Assembly (NCBI GenBank): GCA_004556565.1
Contig: SFGN01000011.1
Location: 1-64,000, forward strand
Length of the DNA: 64,000 nucleotides
Source of the DNA: Lachnospiraceae bacterium
Lineage (GTDB): Bacteria; Bacillota_A; Clostridia; Lachnospirales; Lachnospiraceae
Reading direction: 5' to 3'
The notes below the pieces were generated by a model that was not told the DNA's origin, did not search any database, and saw nothing but the letters and a program-made list of their open reading frames with translations. Made by a program: the position numbers and the translations under genes. Positions 62,457 to 64,000 of this stretch are shown piece by piece. The first letter of the stretch is position 1. Each line of letters begins with the position of its first letter.

Positions 62457-63250
62457 TTAGAGATTTTGTATTTTTTCTTCTGCCTTTTCCAAACCCGCTT
62501 TTGCTTTTGCAGCTTTTTCTTCTGCATTTTGGACCCTTTTCCGTGCCATAGCGATTTGCTTTTCAGTTCCTGAGTTTTCAGCCTTCATAAATCCCTGCTT
62601 TGCTTCATGGAGTTTCACCATTGCCAACTTTAATTTTTCTGCCGCATCCTTCCGCTCTTCCTCTGCCCTTGCCCTTTTCCTTTTTGCTTTCAGGTCATAC
62701 TTATCTTTAATATCATGCCAACGCGGGATCACCAGTTCTTTCCCCGTTTCTTTTTTATAATTTTTCAAAAATGCTGATTTCCAGGCTGCGGCATCGTTAT
62801 GGGTTTTAGGATTTTGGTAAACAGCTTCTTCAATTACAGAAATAAAATCCTCAAGAGATTCAAAGATAGAATAGTCCACTCTGGACATATCCTCACTATA
62901 CCAGATTCCCGGGCGGATTTTATGTACAACCTTATCCTTAATCTGGAGATTAATCGGCCAGTCTTCCATCCTGCGGGTAATCTCCCACACTTTTTTCAGC
63001 CATACATCTTTAATTGTCACAATTCCATCATCGCTCATATCGTATCCAAAAATCAGGTAATCCACATCAAGCATATACGGTTTGTCAATAATCTCTTCTT
63101 CATACATCCGGAAATCAGCTATATCAAACCCGGGACCTGCACTGCGGTTGAATGCCTTTACTTCTAATAAGTTTTTACTTCTGTCATCGGGATTGAGAAA
63201 AAAATCAGGCGGCATCTGCGTATTTTCATTGACCGCATACTCAATTCCAT
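62457..63250 (-). pseudogene. C-terminal part of a type II restriction endonuclease (NgoBV/NlaIV-like)
   Basis: From NENTQMPPDFFLNPDD (about 63230) to the stop the frame resembles the NgoBV family of type II enzymes: LLEVKAFNRSAGPGFDIADF carries the catalytic Glu-x-Lys, followed by LDVDYLIFGYDMSDDGI. The last 70 residues are a charged coiled coil. The N-terminal part is missing; upstream the DNA passes straight into the start of a methylase in another frame. The first ATG in frame is at 63215 without a ribosome binding site. The family call is moderate; the truncation is evident from the junction. Confidence 0.7.
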
Positions 63251-63418
63251 TTCATTTCCAAAATACCCCTGATATGCTTTTATCGCATATTTTTTTATTT
63301 CCGAAGAAAAAACGCATTTGGTTTCAAACCCAATTTCTTTCATCGCCTGTTCAAACCCTAAACGTATGCCGCCTAACCCCGCAAACAGATCAATGATTCT
63401 TACTGTATTCTGAGACAT
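63245..63418 (-). pseudogene. N-terminal fragment of a DNA (cytosine-5)-methyltransferase
   Basis: The fragment encodes MSQNTVRIIDLFAGLGGIRL (the S-adenosylmethionine motif I), then VFSSEIKKYAIKAYQGYFG, as in C5 methylases, and then leaves the family after about residue 52, running out of frame into the restriction gene. Motif IV with the catalytic Pro-Cys and everything after it are gone. Probably a single deletion removed the end of the methylase and the start of the endonuclease. Confidence 0.82.
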
Positions 63419-63547
63419 ATTCTGTTCTTCCTCTAAATTATTATCATGAAATCAATGATATTATTTTATACTACTCAACCCAATTTGTCATTATGTCTTT
63501 TTCATTTGTTTTTCTGCGGCCGTCCGCTTTCCTGTTTCTGTTCTGCA

Positions 63548-64000
63548 TCATCGATCTTTCTTCGACGGATTGTCGAGCAGATTTCCATCCACGTCAAACC
63601 TGGAGCCGTGGCAGGGGCAATCCCAGCTTTTTTCATCCGGATTCCACTCCAGCTCACATCCCATATGGGAACACCTTGCGGAAATCATGTGCAGTTCTCC
63701 TGCTTCATCCCGACAACAGGCAAATCTCTTCCCATCCACCAGAACAATCCCGCCGTGTCCGCACGGTAAAGACTCCGCATCTTTTTTGGGTCTGTGAAGA
63801 AGCCCTTTGGAAAGTCCTTTCACGCTCATGCCGGCATCCAGGATAAAATTGCCTGCTGCCGCCCGGAAATTTATCCTCAACGGAGAAAACAATTTTTTGT
63901 AGGGATTCTCTATCCCGCACAGCTCGTCCCGAAGTATCAGGGCTGAAATCATGGAAGAGGTCATCCCCCATTTCTGAAATCCCGATGCGACATATAAATC
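63548..64000 (-). CDS. C-terminal part of an FAD-dependent oxidoreductase with a Rieske domain, cut by the window edge
   Basis: The frame stays open to the window end (DLYVASGFQKWGMTSSMIS at the edge), so the ATG at 63964 is not the start. The visible 150 residues are the end of a DAO-type FAD oxidoreductase (ASGFQKWGMTSSM) and a complete Rieske [2Fe-2S] domain with CSHMGCELEW and CPCHGSRFD as ligands. Enzymes of this build occur in Firmicutes and are of unknown substrate; electron transfer from the Rieske centre to FAD is expected. Confidence 0.88.
   Translation of the reverse strand, partial: DLYVASGFQKWGMTSSMISALILRDELCGIENPYKKLFSPLRINFRAAAGNFILDAGMSVKGLSKGLLHRPKKDAESLPCGHGGIVLVDGKRFACCRDEAGELHMISARCSHMGCELEWNPDEKSWDCPCHGSRFDVDGNLLDNPSKKDR

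Overview
The window looks like a chromosomal segment of a gut Lachnospiraceae bacterium (Clostridia, Firmicutes). The basis is a large Bacillus/Clostridium-type SRP RNA, a type III pantothenate kinase, greA-lysS, ptsHI, a SAM-I riboswitch, several small proteins that I know only from Lachnospiraceae, and strong AGGAGG ribosome binding sites. Almost every gene lies on the minus strand. No CRISPR array or complete prophage is visible.

Left edge (1-1461): the end of an acquired resistance segment, read right to left as a truncated, chimeric aadE, then sat4, then the first codons of aph(3')-IIIa running off the window. It abuts the 3' end of lysS through a hairpin and a tandem 11-bp repeat that may mark the element boundary.

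Housekeeping block (1462-18386): lysS and greA with a consensus promoter inside the end of dusB; dusB; coaX; a small conserved protein; birA; an in-frame patatin/ornithine carbamoyltransferase fusion with a ribosome binding site inside it; an rRNA methylase; a KtrAB-type potassium uptake pair below a two-component system; metK behind a SAM-I riboswitch and a REP-like hairpin cluster; murA with a long leader; a shikimate-kinase-like protein; and an Arg-Asp repeat protein.

Accessory glycan block (18662-33202): three secreted, S-layer-anchored (SLH) carbohydrate proteins. The GH2 and GH43 genes are each broken by an internal deletion plus an in-frame TGA; the GH123-like gene is intact. An AAA/DUF4143 ATPase with 34-bp tandem repeats sits at the truncated 3' end of the GH43 gene. 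A second DUF4143 remnant and a Fic protein are also present.

Right half (33286-61710): trmL; an aminotransferase with an Lrp regulator; a PurM-fold protein; a 33-residue membrane peptide; a B12-type radical SAM protein; SRP RNA; tadA; dgt; a repeat-rich HTH protein; a decayed multicopper oxidase beside an intact DUF2935 gene; glnB-amtB; a VanY-like carboxypeptidase with an Sfp-type transferase; a partly degenerate GGDEF/EAL protein; maf; an M20 amidohydrolase; a YdjGHI-like membrane complex without PspA; ptsHI; tRNA-Lys; and an AGCS symporter.

Right edge (61961-64000): an intact Vsr-type endonuclease faces a collapsed restriction-modification operon in which the methylase start is joined out of frame to the restriction enzyme end. 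The C-terminus of a Rieske-containing oxidoreductase runs off the window. The overall impression is a stable core with several accessory loci caught in decay.
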